A DNA stretch of 64,000 nt from the NCBI GenBank assembly GCA_021442155.1, contig CM038229.1, positions 72,498,443-72,562,442 of the forward strand, read 5' to 3'. Source of the stretch: Cymbidium sinense. Lineage: Eukaryota > Streptophyta > Magnoliopsida > Asparagales > Orchidaceae. Below the pieces are notes generated by a model. That model worked only from the letters and a program-made list of their open reading frames with translations, searched no databases and was not told the origin of the DNA. Positions 44,736-55,797 of this stretch are shown here, piece after piece. Position 1 is the stretch's first letter, and each line of letters begins with the position of its first letter. The position numbers were made by a program, and so were the translations under genes.

Positions 44736-46600
44736 ATAAAATTTTCTATTCAATACACTCACACTTATTGAATGGAAAGTTCATTTGCAAACAAAATTAA
44801 AATTTCCAAAAAAAAGCACACATGAACACCTTCATTTATTATACTCAAATTTATTAAATGAAGATTTCATTGCAAACTAAAAAAAATAATAATAAATATG
44901 TTTTAGGAAATCCCACTTAAACATATCCCAGATATCTTTTAAGTTAGAATTTCTATTTTTCAAAAAGCAATAATCACACACAAAACAAAAATTTCATATT
45001 TCAAAAATAAGATTGATCTCCATTCTACATACTTAAATTTGTTGAATGGAACTCCACTTTTAAAAATATTAAAACTTCAACAATCATATTTCAAAAAAAT
45101 TTCAAACATACATTTGGAACTTCATTTAGCATAATCAAATTTGCTAAGTGAAGTTTCCAAATCTAAAATAAAAATCTACAATCATATTTTAAAATTTTTC
45201 AAACATACATTTGGAACTTCATTTAGCATAATCAAATTTACTAAGTGAAGTTTCCAAATCCAAAATCAAAATCAACAATCATATTTCAAAATCTTCAAAC
45301 ACATTTGGTACTTTATTTAGCATAATCAAATTTGCTAAGTGTTGTTTCCAAATCCAAAATCAAAATCTACAAACATATTTCAAAAATTTTCAAACACAAT
45401 TGAAACCTCATTTACCATACCCAAATTTGCTAAGTGAAGTTTCCAAATCCAAAATCAAAATCAATAATCATATTTCAAAAAATTTTTAAACAGCATTTGA
45501 AACATCATTTAACATACCCAAATTTGTTAAGTAAAGTTTCCAAATCCAAAATCAAAATTTTCAAACAACATTTGGAACTTCATTTAACATACCCAAATTT
45601 GTTAAGTAAAGTTTCCAAATTCAAAATCCAAAAAATTTTCAAACACATATTTGGAACTTCATTTAACATACTCAAATTTGCTAAGTAAAGTTTCCAAATC
45701 CAAAATCAAACATTTTTTCAAAACATATTTTTTGAACTTCACCTAGCATACTCAAATTTGCTAAGTGAAGTTTCCAAAGTCAAAACCAAAATTTTCAAAC
45801 ACCTTTTGGAACTTCTTCCCTTAGCATACCAAATTTGCTAAGGAGAAGTTTCCATTTTTTAAAACCAAGACAAATCAAAAATTTTGAACACACCATTTTG
45901 GAATTTCATTTAGCATACTCAAATTTGCTAAGTGATATTTTCATTTTTTCCAAAACCAAGTGGGACGTCATCTTTAGCATACCAAATTTGCTAAAGTTAA
46001 ATCTCCACTTTCAAAACACATCAAAACAAAACAAAGCACCTTGGGATTCCCTTAGCATACCAAATTTGCTAAGGATCCTACCCTTTTCAAAAATCAAAAC
46101 ATTCCAAACAAATGAAACACTTTGGATTTTCTTAGCATACTTAAATTTGCTAAGGATCTTATTTTTAAAAATAAAACAAAATACACTTGAATTCTTCTCT
46201 AAGCATACCTAAATTTGCTAAGTAAGAATTCCAAAATTTTCAAAATAAAAAAAAAATTCACAAAAAGAAACAATCACTTTCTCAAACACTTCACTTAACA
46301 TACCTAAATTTGCTCAGTAAGTGTAATTCCAAAATAATCAAACAAAAATAAAATCATTTGACCCTTACTTTAACATACCTAAATTTGTTAAAGGAAAGGG
46401 TCCTCAAAATAAAAAAAATTCAAATTTGAAATAAATAATGAACCTATGGAAGCATCCTATCAAAAATTTTGAATCCACTTTTCAACATACCTAAATTTGT
46501 TGAAGTTAGATTCATATTCAAATTCCTCTTCAATCAATCTTCTCAAATCCATTTGAACCCCACTTAACACTTCCAAGTTGTTGGATGTGGGTTCAAATTT
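44736..46600 (+). repeat. Hairpin-repeat array in the 5' leader
   Basis: About 20 units at 63-112 base spacing. Each contains a variant of TTAGCATACCAAATTTGCTAA, which is self-complementary around a conserved loop, with arms that extend outwards. Between units lie A-rich spacers (TTTCCAAATCCAAAATCAAA). Arms differ from unit to unit but stay complementary: for example 44748-44755/44766-44773, 45116-45131/45142-45158, 45808-45826/45836-45853, 46189-46196/46224-46231, 46360-46375/46386-46402, 46471-46487/46498-46513 and 46553-46560/46589-46596. No coding capacity is evident. Position between primer-binding site and first ORF suggests a role in packaging, dimerisation or translation of the RNA. 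Confidence 0.9.
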
Positions 46601-46725
46601 TCAAATTCAAAAATTAAAAAAAAAAAATCTATGGAGATAGAAATCAAATACAAGTTCATTTCTCATTGCAGATTCTTTACAGTCAATATAGTATAGTTCA
46701 GTTTCAGTCTACTATAGTTTTGGAA

Positions 46726-47361
46726 ATGGCCGATTTTCAGAAGTTTGTCTTCACCTTCCCCCACGGTATAGATCTAGCTTTAGATCAGGTTGACTTCCCT
46801 TGTCTAGATCATACACACCTGATTCATTTTGGCTAGGGATTTGAAGGGGCCAGGATTAATTGTGAGGGCATTCCCCTCACCATAGGAGACCAGGTGACCG
46901 CGGTATCATCGATACTTACCTATTATTTCGATGTCTCCTCACTAAAGAGAAAGGCGGGCGTCACCACAAACTTCAATTGAACACCGGTAGTACTAGCTCT
47001 AGTTGCAATTCATCCCAGAGTTGCTCATGTTGCCCCAATATAGGCTAGTACCCTACCATCTATACCTTCCAAGGGTAAGGCTCCCCTAGTCTCAGGGCTT
47101 GCCTCCCCTACATTTGAGTATGGGTGTAGCTCACACTCCTCTTGTTCTACCCGTACCCAGCATAGGAACAAGAACCGTATGATCAAATGGTTCCACACTA
47201 GAATAGCTAGGGAGTTAGAGGCATTAGCTCAATCAGCCATGGATGAGTCTCCCATCATCACTTCACCCGGTTATAAAACCGCCATTTCATCTCTATTAGA
47301 TGAGAGGATGCCAAGGATCCATTCATCACCTCTCTGGTGCACTCAGCGCCAGCTAGAGTAG
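46726..47361 (+). pseudogene. ORF1-like frame upstream of gag
   Basis: A single frame of 211 codons from ATG 46726 (MADFQKFVFTFPHGIDLALD...) to TAG 47361, interrupted only by three stops (after LIHFG, NFN and VAPI) and with no frameshift. I know no domain in it. The N-terminal part is hydrophobic and acidic; the C-terminal part is Ser/Arg-rich (CSTRTQHRNKNRMIKWFHTR) and ends in a possible helix RIARELEALAQSAMDE. Ogre elements carry an extra ORF of unknown function at this place. Confidence 0.6.
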
Positions 47362-48640
47362 AGGTCGAGGCCTCTCGATCTATGCCAGGCAGGTGGAGCA
47401 TAGACGCCGAGTTTGACCTTTTGATCTCTATCCCCACATAGGGAGGCAGATTCATCAGGAGAGGGCCCGTGAGTCCCATACATCACATTTTACTAGCAGG
47501 GAGCAACATAGGTTCAACCATCAGTCGACATCGTCTGCTCTAATCAATTTTTCAGCTCGATGTACTACCCGAATCGACAGATTTTTTTCTCACTAGGACC
47601 ACCACGGAGGGCGCTCCAACAGAGTCGGTGGTGTCTCCACCCCATTGCTTAACCCCTTGTCCACCAGCCCGACAAAGTTACATCTCCCATTTCATCCAAG
47701 GCCATGAAGGCCACATCCAGGGAAAAGCGCACCCCGTTGGTGATCCGGCTATGGCCAAGGGATCCTACCCCTCCTACACCATCGATTGTGGTAGGGCCGA
47801 GATCTTCTGGTCAACCTTTTTCCTTAATGGTGGTGTGGAAGGAGTGGCGACCCCGAAGCATGATGGTCGTCCCTTCACCAACTCCTCCCATATAACTAGA
47901 TGTGGAGATGGTGATAGTTGTTACAGATATTCCAGATGATAATTCAGCTGCAGTAGTGGTAGAGGAACATCCTAGGATTATTACCTCTACGTATAGTTAG
48001 AGTATCATTCATCTAGAGTATAGTCCGCATAATATTGACTCAAAGGACAGTGAGGTCTATGCCTCTCAATGCAGATAGTGATCACACCTCACTAAACTAT
48101 TTGTAGGATCATTCCTTAGATGAGATAGTTGCACACTATTTCATGGAGAAAAAGGAGATCTTGGGGTACGCCTAGTCCGATGAAGAGAGAGTCAGCTTTG
48201 ATCTCAACAAAGATGACTTGATTGGGGATTCAGCTAGAGTGTGCATGGTTGACACTAGAGGATCTCTCCTTAGGGAACAAAAGGCCATGGAAGGTGATGA
48301 GGTTGATCAAGAGGACATCGTAGAATCATCGCAACACCTCTGACATCAGTTAAGGTAGAAGGATGGGCAGATTGATAGGATGTCATGCCAGTTATAGGAC
48401 TTGTTAGTAGAGGAAATAAGCCTCCAGTTCATCCTATTATACGATGTCAGCTGAGAAGTGCATGTCTTGGACCCACAAAGACTCACCTCCTTGAGCAAGG
48501 TAGCACTAGCCTATAGGAAGATAGTGGAAAGTCCACAAAAAAAAGATATAAAATCCATGGTTGAGCAGTGAAGAAGATTTTGGCTCAAGGGAGGATCATT
48601 GATTCCAAAGGGTAGACCCTAGAGGAATTGATGCTATCCA
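47362..48640 (+). pseudogene. Region between the ORF1-like frame and the gag core
   Basis: Decayed coding-looking DNA with higher GC than its flanks. A legible frame runs from 47704 to about 48080 (KATSREKRTPLVIRLWPRD... to DIPDDNSAAVVVEEHPRI), with two stops. Acidic and Gln-rich fragments follow (VSFDLNKDDLIGDS, EGDEVDQEDIVESSQHL). It may be the end of ORF1, the N-terminus of gag, or both. No family recognised. Confidence 0.45.
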
Positions 48641-49900
48641 ATATCCCAAGGGTTTCATGCCTCCTTCCTTCAAAAGCTTGATGGTATGGGAACCCGAGAC
48701 ATAGCTCACTTGGCTTTGCAATGTGGCGTGGCACATGCTTTACTTTTGACTTTATTTAGCCTAGGTATTACTTTTGATTGTATGTCCAACGCTCAAGAAA
48801 TACATTTTTGAGTTAGAGCTTCATCAAGAGGTTTGTCAAGCTCAACAAAGCATTATGTAGGTGATCTGTAGCACAATAGTACCTTGATTTCACTCTTGTA
48901 ACTGGTATGAATGAAGTGAACCACAACCATTCGAACAATATGCCATTGAGATTCTCTTGAAGAATATCCATGGCCCTTCATGCTTAAGGGCTTCACTATT
49001 ACATTTGAGAAGCTAATCAACAAGAATAGTCTGGAGAGAGGCTAAATAGTTGCCTTTCAAGATCAAGCAGAAATCCCAAGGTTTATGAAAAGAAGACAAG
49101 AGCGTGAGCAAAGTAAGTGAGAAAGCCAGCTAGAGATCACCCAAGATATCACGACCTCCACCTCCCTTTGCCACCACCAAGGCAGCCATTAGCCTCCACC
49201 GTAGCCAATCATTGCCATACCATACCACCCGTGGCGACATTTATATCCGCCGCCAGGTAGCTATGGTCCATATACTCTTTTAGATAAGTTAAACAAACCT
49301 TATTATTTTAATAGGGAGGTAATCAGGAAGATCTTTAAGAATCTCTTAAAGAAACTTGATTTTCGCCTACCCTAGAGACAAGAAGTAGAAAAGTCATGAT
49401 CCAAACTTTTGCCCTTACCACTGTTAGCCATATTTTGGAGGATTGCTCACATTCAAGGATGGCTTGAACATAGTTTCAAGATCGATGTTATAGTTATCCC
49501 AAAGGAATACCTTGTGAACAACCTTCCCAGTTCCATTAGGTAATCCCATGATCCTACCAAACCAAAGAAGGTTGGGACATTTTTTGTCTAAAACCTCTAA
49601 AAAATAATTAAGATCAAGAAGCTTTCCTTCCTCGAAGATCAAACCTCCAACACCGTGGAAGGTTTGCAAGTTACCCGCCAACTCTAGGAAAGTGGGAGCT
49701 CAAGAGTAGAAGAAGAAGCAACATGTGTGCCCAAGATAGCCCTTAGCAACCACTCCGAGTCCACTAGCCTTCACCAGTTTCCACATGACTTTTTCCATTT
49801 CGCTAGCTCTTCTATTTCTTCTACTAGTAGAACTCTTGTATCGGAATAAGGGCATCAAATCTACTCCACTCACTCTACTTGACTTCTATTTAAATAATTC
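48641..49900 (+). pseudogene. Ogre-like gag capsid and zinc-knuckle region
   Basis: Starts FMPPSFKSFDGMGNPRH, the opening of the Tat/Ogre capsid domain. Pieces such as FTFDFI, FVKLNKAL and FEQYAIEILLKNIHGP follow in shifting frames. Near 49260-49460 YTLLDKLNKPYYFNREVIRK and FALTTVSHILEDCSHSRMA correspond to the linker and the CxxH-type segment before protease in this lineage. Gag would form the particle. Many stops and at least four frame changes; clearly non-functional. Confidence 0.65.
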
Positions 49901-50418
49901 CAAGAAATTGAATAAAGCTTTGAATTACATGTCACGATGGATTATCTTTTTCTATTCCCAATGATAACTTTAAGTCTAACTATAATAATTATCTTCCTCT
50001 TTTCTAATTGAGTTGGACTTCCCCAATACTATGGGTTCACCTCTTGAGATAGACTTGGAATCATCCATTCTCAGAGTCCCATAGGAAGTAGGTGAGCTCA
50101 AGTGAACCTTCCACCACCTTGCCCAAGAGATCATCGAAGTCAACCTCCATAGTGGCAAGGTTCTACCTCCTTGGGCAACACTTCAAGATAGAGGGAAACA
50201 AGTCATTGGTACTGAAGATCGAGAAGCCCTTCCACAGGATACTCCACCCTTGGATATGCTTGTGGAAGACTAGTCGAAGGTGGACTACAACATCCTTTCT
50301 CATCTAAGAAAGTTGACATCTAAGCTAAGCATATATGATGCCATTACCTTATCCAAAGAGATGCAGGAATCACTAATCAAGGCTCTCCTTGATCTAAATA
50401 TTAGCTTAATCGCTATAG
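49901..50418 (+). other. Decayed gag-protease linker
   Basis: Short frames on both strands and no confident motif. Acidic plus-strand fragments near 50290-50400 (DYNILSHLRKLTSKLSIYDA, then ITLSKEMQESLIKALLDLN) resemble the segment preceding protease in Tat elements. Confidence 0.45.
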
Positions 50419-50830
50419 GTGAGGAAGCACATTATGCAAAAGATCACCTTCATAGATGAAGACCTTCTACTGGGGAACTTGGAGCACAACCATCCCCTAT
50501 ACATCACAGTCAACATGGATAGGTTTAGACTTGCCAGGGTTCTCGTGAATTTAGGTACATCGATGAACATTATGAGTCTTAAGACCCTTGCCTATTTGAA
50601 GATCGACATCTCTACACTCCGAGGAGATAGGATGATGTTGAGAGAATTTAATGATCATGGTGAGCGGAATTTGGGTTCTATAGTGTTACCATTGGAGATC
50701 GATGACTGAAAGACTGAAGCCAAGTTCTACATCATTGATTTGAATACTTCGTTCACTGCTTTGCTTGGTAGGCCTTGGATACATGTAAGATCGCCATCCT
50801 CCTTCATCGTGCATCAAGAAGATGATTGAA
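50419..50830 (+). pseudogene. Tat-type aspartic protease, catalytic Asp lost
   Basis: A 96-codon frame with LGNLEHNHPLYITVNMD, then RVLVNLGTSMNIMSLKTL. In relatives this is the active site (Val-Asp-Asn-Gly-Ser-Ser); here Asp reads Asn and the next residue is changed, so the enzyme would be dead. After a TGA at 50707 the same frame continues KFYIIDLNTSFTALLGRPWI, the second conserved protease segment. It would process the polyprotein. Confidence 0.82.
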
Positions 50831-52060
50831 TTGAGAAGATGAAAAGCCATTTTCATTTGGAGAGGTTGAGATCTATGAGGATGCGACCTACTATCTTCCT
50901 CAAAACACCCTTTATCATGAACTTGGATAAATTCAAATGCAAAACCAAAGGAAAAAAAAAATGAAGCAAAAGAAAAGATAAAAAAAATGAAAAGAAAAAT
51001 AAAAGTCCAAGTGAACAAGAAAGGAGAATTGAAGAAGAAATAGATCAGCATATCACATTCCACCCACAATTCATTCAATCATATGAACATGTGGGTAAGA
51101 TGGCTCAACCTCTACCAAGTAGAGGCAGAGGCAGAAACGGAGGCAGTTCCAGAGGTGGGAGACCCCTTAGTTGGCTTTCAACCAATAGAGTTCTATTCTA
51201 GTTCATAGAAGTACCCTTGCTATACAAATAGACTTGGAATCCATCTCAGAAGATGAGTCTAATGTGATTAGTATATCAACCAAGCCCTCTCAGTGGGTTC
51301 CATTGGAGGTGACTTTTGATCTAGCCAGAGAAGAAGACCAGGCCTCAAAGCAAAGCAAAGTATTTGAATCTAGTTTATGTGAAAATATTAGGAAACAGTT
51401 GAAAACCTTAGCTCTTATCTCACTTACATCTTAGGAAGTTGAAGGTTTAGTAGTTAAGGAAGTCCCTAAGTCTTCTAGTGACATGAAGCAGAAAAAGTTC
51501 TTTTTGGGATCATCTTCCTTAAGCCCTGAAGTTGATGTAGAGCTGGAGGAAGATACTTTTAAAGAATTAATGGAATTAACTTTTGACTTTTACTCGCCTT
51601 GTGTTCAAAATCTTATACAGAGGGTTTAGTTCATCACAAATGGTCCAAGCACAGGTCAGAATACTTTGAAAAGCTATGGAACAATACAGGCAGGGAAGCA
51701 CAATCAAGAGCAAGACTAGGATTCGATATAGTGGGTCTGGTCGATGATGAATATTATTGCCTAGTTGTTACTAACCATTTTGAATCTGATAGGTTCTTCT
51801 CACACATCCCTAACTCTTATGAGAATGTGTGTTTAGAGACTTCAGATGATCCAGATGATCTCCAAGTCAAAGAGCCATCGCCGGAATTTGAAGAGGAAAT
51901 TCATTCAATAATCGATAAGCTTAAAGAAATCAACCTCGGGATAGAAGAAAATCCTCGCCCGACATGCATCAGTTCATTATTGAATGAAGAAGAAATCAAT
52001 GACTTAGTTAGCATATGAAGTTAAAGATTGCTTATAAGAAGAAATGCCCGATTATCTGAA
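50831..52060 (+). pseudogene. Long protease-RT spacer of the giant element
   Basis: About 1.2 kb. It begins with a Lys-rich stretch (CKTKGKKK, then KRKDKKNEKKNK), followed by an Arg-Gly segment SRGRGRNGGSSRGGRP at about 51116-51165. A Ser/Glu-rich stretch (SISEDESNVISISTKPSQWV; SSLSPEVDVELEEDTFKELM) and an acidic frame at 51599-52018 ending EEEINDLVSI come next. Ogre elements have an intron between protease and RT, and this is the right place, but I cannot fix splice sites. No catalytic domain. Confidence 0.5.
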
Positions 52061-53187
52061 AGTAGTGTCTAATAGACCCTCTATTAAGCAAGCTCCTAGA
52101 TGCATGCGATTATAAATTGAACAATAGGTCATTTATGAAGTCAAGAAACTGATCGATGCTGGTTTCATCAAGGAAAAAAATATCCTACCTCGTTAGCTAG
52201 TGTCATCCCAGTTAAGAAGAAGAATGACCAAATTTGCATATGCGTCGATTTTAGAGACTTAAACAAGGCATGTCCTAAGGATGTGTTTCCTCTTCCTATA
52301 CCTGAATTAATGGTGGACATTGCATCATATCATATAGTCTTCTCTTTCATGGATGGGTCATCTGGCTATAACCAAATCAAGATGTCTCTTGAAGATGAAA
52401 GAAACATTACTTTTTGAACCCCGATCAGAATCTTCTATTATAGGGTCATGCCTTTCGGCCTTAAAAATGCTGGTGCTACATACCAACGGGTCATGACTTT
52501 GATCTTCAATGAACTCATTCATCATCAGGTTGAGTGCTATGATGATGATTTAGTAGTCAAGAGTTTAGAAAAAGAAGACCATCTCTTTTTTGAACGGTTA
52601 AGAAAATATAACCTCAAAATGAATCCCTTGAAGTGTGCATTCAGAGTCGCTTCAGTGAAATTCCTTGGGTTTGTTGTCCGACATCAGGGAATAAAAATTG
52701 ATCCTAAAAATATTAAATCTATCTTCAAAATACCACATCCTAAGAGTTTAACTCAACTTAGATCCTTTCAAGGATGGTTGGCGTATCTAAGATGCTTTAT
52801 CTCGAACCTATCAGAGAGATGCAAGCCATTCTCAGCACTTGTCAAAAAGGATGCCAAGTTCAAGTGGGATGATAAGTATCAACATGGTTTTGAAGATATT
52901 AAAGAGTACTTGGTGAAGCCACTAGTTCTAGCAGCTCCTATCCTGGGTTGGCCACTCATCCTTTACACTGCTGCATTGGATGACTCTCTCGATACTCTAT
53001 TGGCTCAAGCCAACGATGAAGGGAAGGAGAGCATACTCTATTACCTCAACCATCGCCTAATTCCTTCTGAAGCAAACTATCCACCTATTGAGAAGCATTT
53101 CCTAGCTTTGATCTTTGCATCTCAGAAGCTACGACATTACATGCTTTCTCATAAGGTAAACTTATTCCCTCGAATAAATCCACTGTA
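52061..53187 (+). pseudogene. Tat-type reverse transcriptase and RNase H
   Basis: RT begins in decayed form (KKLIDAGFIKE, then ASVIPVKKKNDQICICVDFR and DLNKACPKDVFPLP). It is open from 52448 to 53188: MPFGLKNAGATYQRVMTLIF, catalytic box CYDDDLVVKS (about 52533-52562; the usual YVDD reads YDDD, both Asp kept), LNPLKCAF-type and LGFVVRHQGIKIDPKNIK segments. RNase H follows from about 52950 (LILYTAALDDSLDTLLAQ; ILYYLNHRLIPSEANYPPIEK; LALIFASQKLRHYML). The enzyme copies RNA to DNA. Stops lie upstream (for example before TPIRIFYYRV) and at 53186. Confidence 0.9.
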
Positions 53188-53397
53188 ATACCTCATGACA
53201 CGGCCAACACTATCTAGACGTTAGGCTTGTTGGTCCATGATTCTCTCACAGTTTGATATCACATTCATTCCCCTCTGTGCGGTAAAAGGATAAGCACTAT
53301 ATGATTTCTTAAGAACACACCCACTTTCTACTGATTCTCTGTTTAGTGATGATCTCCCCGATGAACAAATCATAAACTTAGGAGAGGCTGGCAACCA
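53188..53397 (+). pseudogene. Linker between the two RNase H domains
   Basis: Continues RNase H in decayed form (QYDITFIPLCAVKG, LSTDSLFSDDLPDEQ), corresponding to the linker between the RT-associated RNase H and the second RNase H of Tat elements. Stops in all frames. Confidence 0.55.
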
Positions 53398-53790
53398 CTG
53401 ATGGGAGATGTATTTTGATGGTGCTTCTTCTTTTCTTAAAGGTGAAGCACCACGATCAATTCTTTCAGGAAAGTCAGGGGTAAGAATAGTTCTTCTAACT
53501 CCAAATCGTGATGTGATGAGATTCTAATACTATCTTTCCAACCCCTGCACCAATAATAAAGTTGAGTATGAGGCTTTGATTGCCGGTCTGGAGTTAGCCA
53601 TCACTATCAGTGTCAAGAGCATCAATATCTTTGGAGATTCTCAAGGTCATCAAGCGATTCGGGTCCTACCAGTCCTCAAGCAAGCTTCATTATTACTACA
53701 CGTATACCATGAAGTTGCTGGCCCAGATTCCCGAAGTCACCATCTACAAGGTTCCACGAGCAGAGAACGCAGCAACAGATACCTTGGCCA
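53398..53790 (+). pseudogene. Second (archaeal-type) RNase H
   Basis: WEMYFDGASSFLKGEAP, then SGVRIVLLTPNRDVMRF, YYLSNPCTNNKVEYEALIAG, LELAITISVKSINIFGDSQ and the tail VTIYKVPRAENAATDTLAKL. The catalytic set is visible: Asp in YFDGA, Glu in EYEALIAG, Asp in FGDSQ and Asp in TDTLAKL. An extra RNase H of this type between the first RNase H and integrase is diagnostic of Tat-lineage elements. One stop (in MRF*YYL) and a frameshift near 53640 break it. Confidence 0.88.
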
Positions 53791-54300
53791 AACTTGCCAA
53801 AGAATTGGCATGTCCAGAAGATGAGTCCATTTCAATAAGGGTCCAAAATAGACAGGTCCTATCCCTTATTGATGCTGAACTCATCGAGAGACTTTCTCAT
53901 GAAGGGGAGGTTACCGTTGCCCAAATGGACAAGGAGCTGGATTGGAGGCAACCGTTCATAGATTACTTGAACATCGGTAAACTACCTCGAGAAAAGTCAC
54001 AAGCCCATCAGGTGAAATAAAGAGCACTCTCCTATGCTCTTGTTGATGGCACCTTGTACCGACGGTCCTTTGACCTAATGTGATTACGTTGTTTAGACAA
54101 ACATGAAGCTCATGGCATTATAACTGAGGTACATTCAGATCTATGTGGAGGTCATCAATCTAGTCCAAAGATGAAGACGAAGATCAAAAGACTTGGATAC
54201 TACTGGACTTCTATGATCATAGATTGCATGGTCATAGCTAGGAGATGCTTTCAGTGTCAGGTGCAGGGTGTGGTCCTCCACCAACCACCCAACATCCTAC
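53701..54300 (+). repeat. Tandem duplication in pol, copy 1
   Basis: A 600-bp segment covering the tail of the second RNase H, the linker and the integrase zinc-binding region (ALSYALVDGTLYRRSFDL; EAHGIITEVHSDLCGGHQ; CFQCQVQGV). It is repeated at 54323-54918, offset about 620. This copy keeps the open frame (53610-54020) and the CxxC, so it is the better of the two. Confidence 0.9.
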
Positions 54301-54322
54301 CAGGTCCTCATGCACAAGCGTT

Positions 54323-54918
54323 GTACATACCATGAAGTTACTTGTGGTCGAAGTCACCATCTACAAGGTTCCTTGAGCAGAGAACATAGTAGCAGATACC
54401 TTGGCTAAACTTGCTAAAGAATTGGCATGTCCAGAAGATGAGTCCATTTTAATAAGGGTCCAAAATAGATAGGTCCTGTCCCTTATTGATGCTAAACTCA
54501 TCGAGAGACTTTCTGTTGAAGGGGAGGTTTCCATTGCCTAAATGGACAAGGAGCTAGATTGGAGGCAACCATTCATAGATTACTTGAACATCATTAAACT
54601 ACCTCAAGAAAAGTCAGAAGCCCATCAAGTGAAATAAAAGAGCTCTCTCCTATGCTCTTATTTATGGCACCCTGTATCGACGATCCTTTGACCTAATGTG
54701 ATTACATTGTTGAGACAAACATGAAGCTCATGGCATTATAACTAAGGTACATTCAGATCTATGTGGAGCTCATCAATCCAATCCGAAGATGAGGATGAAG
54801 ATCAAAGGACTTGAATACTACTGGACTTCTATGATCACAGATTGCATGGACATAGCTAGGAGATGCCATCGATGTTAGGTGTATGATGTGGTCCTCCACC
54901 AACCACCCAACATTCTAC
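54323..54918 (+). repeat. Tandem duplication in pol, copy 2
   Basis: Second copy, about 90% similar by eye, with extra stops (KVP*AEN; QNR*VLS) and a damaged CxxC (CHRC followed by a stop). Its right end flows into the integrase core, so pol as it stands reads through the linker and zinc finger twice. Confidence 0.9.
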
Positions 54919-55797
54919 ACCCTACATTGGCTTCATGGCCATTTGAGTGTTGGGGTACCGACATTGTAGGTCCGATCGATCCTCCTTCTTCCATGGGATC
55001 TCGATTCATCTTAGCTGCTACCAACTACTTTTCCAAGTGGGTGGAAGCCATCCCACTTAGAGAGGTCACAACTCACCATGTGCTTCAGTTTTTTAGGAAC
55101 CATATCGTATATAAGTTTAGGGTGCCTCAATGAATTATATCCGATAATGGTACTACATTCAAAAGCATGAAGATCAACAGTTTTGCCAGAAGTCATGATA
55201 TAGATTGGAGATACTCCACCATATACTACCCCATAGCTAATGGTTTAGCAGAAGCAGTCAACAAAAATCTCATCCAAATACTAAAGAAGATGGTTGATGA
55301 CATCAAACGATAGTGGAACGAGCAGTTGGTTGAAGCCTTATGGGCCTACCACACCACATACTGAACTCCAACTCAGTCTACCCCATTTTCCTTAGTGTAT
55401 GGGTCTGAAGCCATTCTTCCTTTAGAAGTTCAACTCCTATCACTAAGGATAGCATTGGGTAACAAGATCACTATAGAACAGAATGTAAAGTTATGGTTAG
55501 AAGAGCTTGAAGGTTTGGAGGAAAGTTGCCTATGGGAGAGCCAGAACCTCGAGTTTTACAAAGCCAAAATGATTCAAGCTCATAACAAGGTGTAGCCCTT
55601 TAGTAGGAGAACTTGTGTTAGTCAGGAGACTAATTGTTGACCATCGAAAGATAAGAGGCAAGTTTGAACCCACTTGGGAAGGCCCCTATGTCATAGAGAA
55701 GGCCTACCAAGGAGGATCTTATCAACTTATTAATTATAAAGTGGAACACCCAATGCTTCCAATTAATGGGCTCTACCTAAAGAAATATTACTCATGA
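54919..55797 (+). pseudogene. Tat-type integrase core and C-terminus
   Basis: PFECWGTDIVGPIDPPSSMG carries the first catalytic Asp, IISDNGTTFKSMK the second (after a TGA at 55132), and YYPIANGLAEAVNKNLIQIL the Glu, so the D,D-35-E set is complete. Then ALWAYHTTY, TPTQSTPFSLVYGSEAILPL and EVQLLSLRIALG. The C-terminal module is LVRRLIVDHRKIRGKFEPTW, EGPYVIEKAYQGGSYQLI and LYLKKYYS with TGA at 55797. In-frame stops at 55132, about 55311 and 55362, and a frameshift near 55595, inactivate it. Confidence 0.9.

Noticed and set aside
44736..46600. Hairpin array considered as CRISPR, tRNA-like or miRNA cluster
   Set aside because: Units vary in length and arms, lack tRNA features and lie between a primer-binding site and coding frames; a microRNA role cannot be supported without small-RNA data.
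47258..47479. Minus-strand frame inside the ORF1-like region
   Set aside because: Shadow of the plus-strand frame; no motif.
50686..51078. Minus-strand frame with a Phe-rich hydrophobic stretch resembling a membrane protein
   Set aside because: Antisense of the Lys-rich, A-rich protease-RT spacer; hydrophobicity follows from reading AAA/GAA as TTT/TTC.
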